Assembly: GCA_020057015.1 (NCBI GenBank)
Contig: JAGVGS010000116.1
Location: 1 to 5,660, forward strand
Reading direction: 5' to 3'
Origin: Candidatus Omnitrophota bacterium
Lineage (GTDB): Bacteria; Omnitrophota; Gorgyraeia; Aquiviventales; Aquiviventaceae
Length of the DNA stretch: 5,660 bases
The translations under genes were made by a program, and so were the position numbers. This document shows positions 5,615-5,660 of this stretch, piece after piece. The notes under the pieces are model-generated. The model ran no database searches and was not told the DNA's origin. It saw nothing but the letters and a program-made list of their open reading frames with translations. Numbering within the stretch: the first letter of the stretch is position 1; every line of letters begins with the position of its first letter.

Positions 5615-5660
5615 ATGAGCATCGAGGACACGCACAAACCGCCGCAGCATGTGGCGATCA
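5615..5660 (+). CDS. uppS: probable undecaprenyl diphosphate synthase, 5' end only
   Basis: An ATG at 5615 opens a frame that runs off the window and reads MSIEDTHKPPQHVAI. The ending P-x-HVAI is how the first conserved block of cis-prenyltransferases begins; in the family it continues as IMDGNGRWA, whose Asp is catalytic, but that part is outside the window. UppS condenses isopentenyl units onto farnesyl diphosphate to make the C55 carrier lipid for peptidoglycan. A lead of about ten residues before the motif is normal for the family. No good ribosome binding site precedes this ATG. An in-frame GTG at 5567 is a possible but less likely start. The call rests on only 15 residues, so it is probable rather than certain. 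Confidence 0.65.
   Translation, partial: MSIEDTHKPPQHVAI

Noticed and set aside
4489..5637. Minus-strand open frame of 382 codons opposite the lipoprotein and coiled-coil genes
   Set aside because: It runs across two well-supported genes, a promoter and intergenic DNA, with His/Leu/Arg-rich shadow composition.

Overview
The window is a G+C-rich, densely coding stretch in which every gene lies on the + strand. It appears to come from a diderm (Gram-negative type) bacterium. The evidence for that is an OmpA-domain protein with a lipoprotein signal, Shine-Dalgarno-led genes, and ordinary bacterial housekeeping proteins. The phylum cannot be fixed from the sequence alone. The order of a class V aminotransferase, serA and purA, followed by an envelope gene and a uppS-like start, is what I would expect of an uncultured or deep-branching diderm such as an Omnitrophota- or Deltaproteobacteria-like lineage. 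That is an inference.

Layout: (1) 1-289 is the 3' end of clpP, carrying the catalytic His and Asp. (2) 290-334 is a short gap holding two adjacent, related palindromes and then a ribosome binding site. (3) 335-4446 is a compact three-gene cluster: a class V (alanine-glyoxylate/serine-pyruvate type) aminotransferase, serA (long form with ASB and ACT domains) and purA. The gaps are 13 and 4 bases, so co-transcription is likely. (4) 4454-4493 is a sigma70-like promoter with an inverted repeat across its -10/start region. (5) 4513-5520 holds two envelope genes, each with an exact AAGGAGG: an OmpA-domain lipoprotein and a small membrane-anchored coiled-coil protein. (6) 5521-5614 is an intergenic stretch with two GC-rich inverted repeats. 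(7) From 5615 to the edge is the start of a gene whose first 15 residues fit undecaprenyl diphosphate synthase (uppS).

How the genes fit together: SerA oxidises 3-phosphoglycerate to 3-phosphohydroxypyruvate. The neighbouring aminotransferase is a plausible stand-in for SerC in the next step. PurA commits IMP to AMP synthesis. Serine is the main source of glycine and one-carbon units for purines, so the grouping makes metabolic sense. The second block is about the cell envelope: a peptidoglycan-binding outer-membrane lipoprotein, an inner-membrane coiled-coil protein of unknown role, and probably the lipid-carrier enzyme of peptidoglycan synthesis.

Most of the window is ordinary core metabolism and I see no clear novel system. 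The points most worth a second look are the missing canonical start codon of purA, the paired palindromes after clpP, and the uncharacterised lipoprotein/coiled-coil gene pair.
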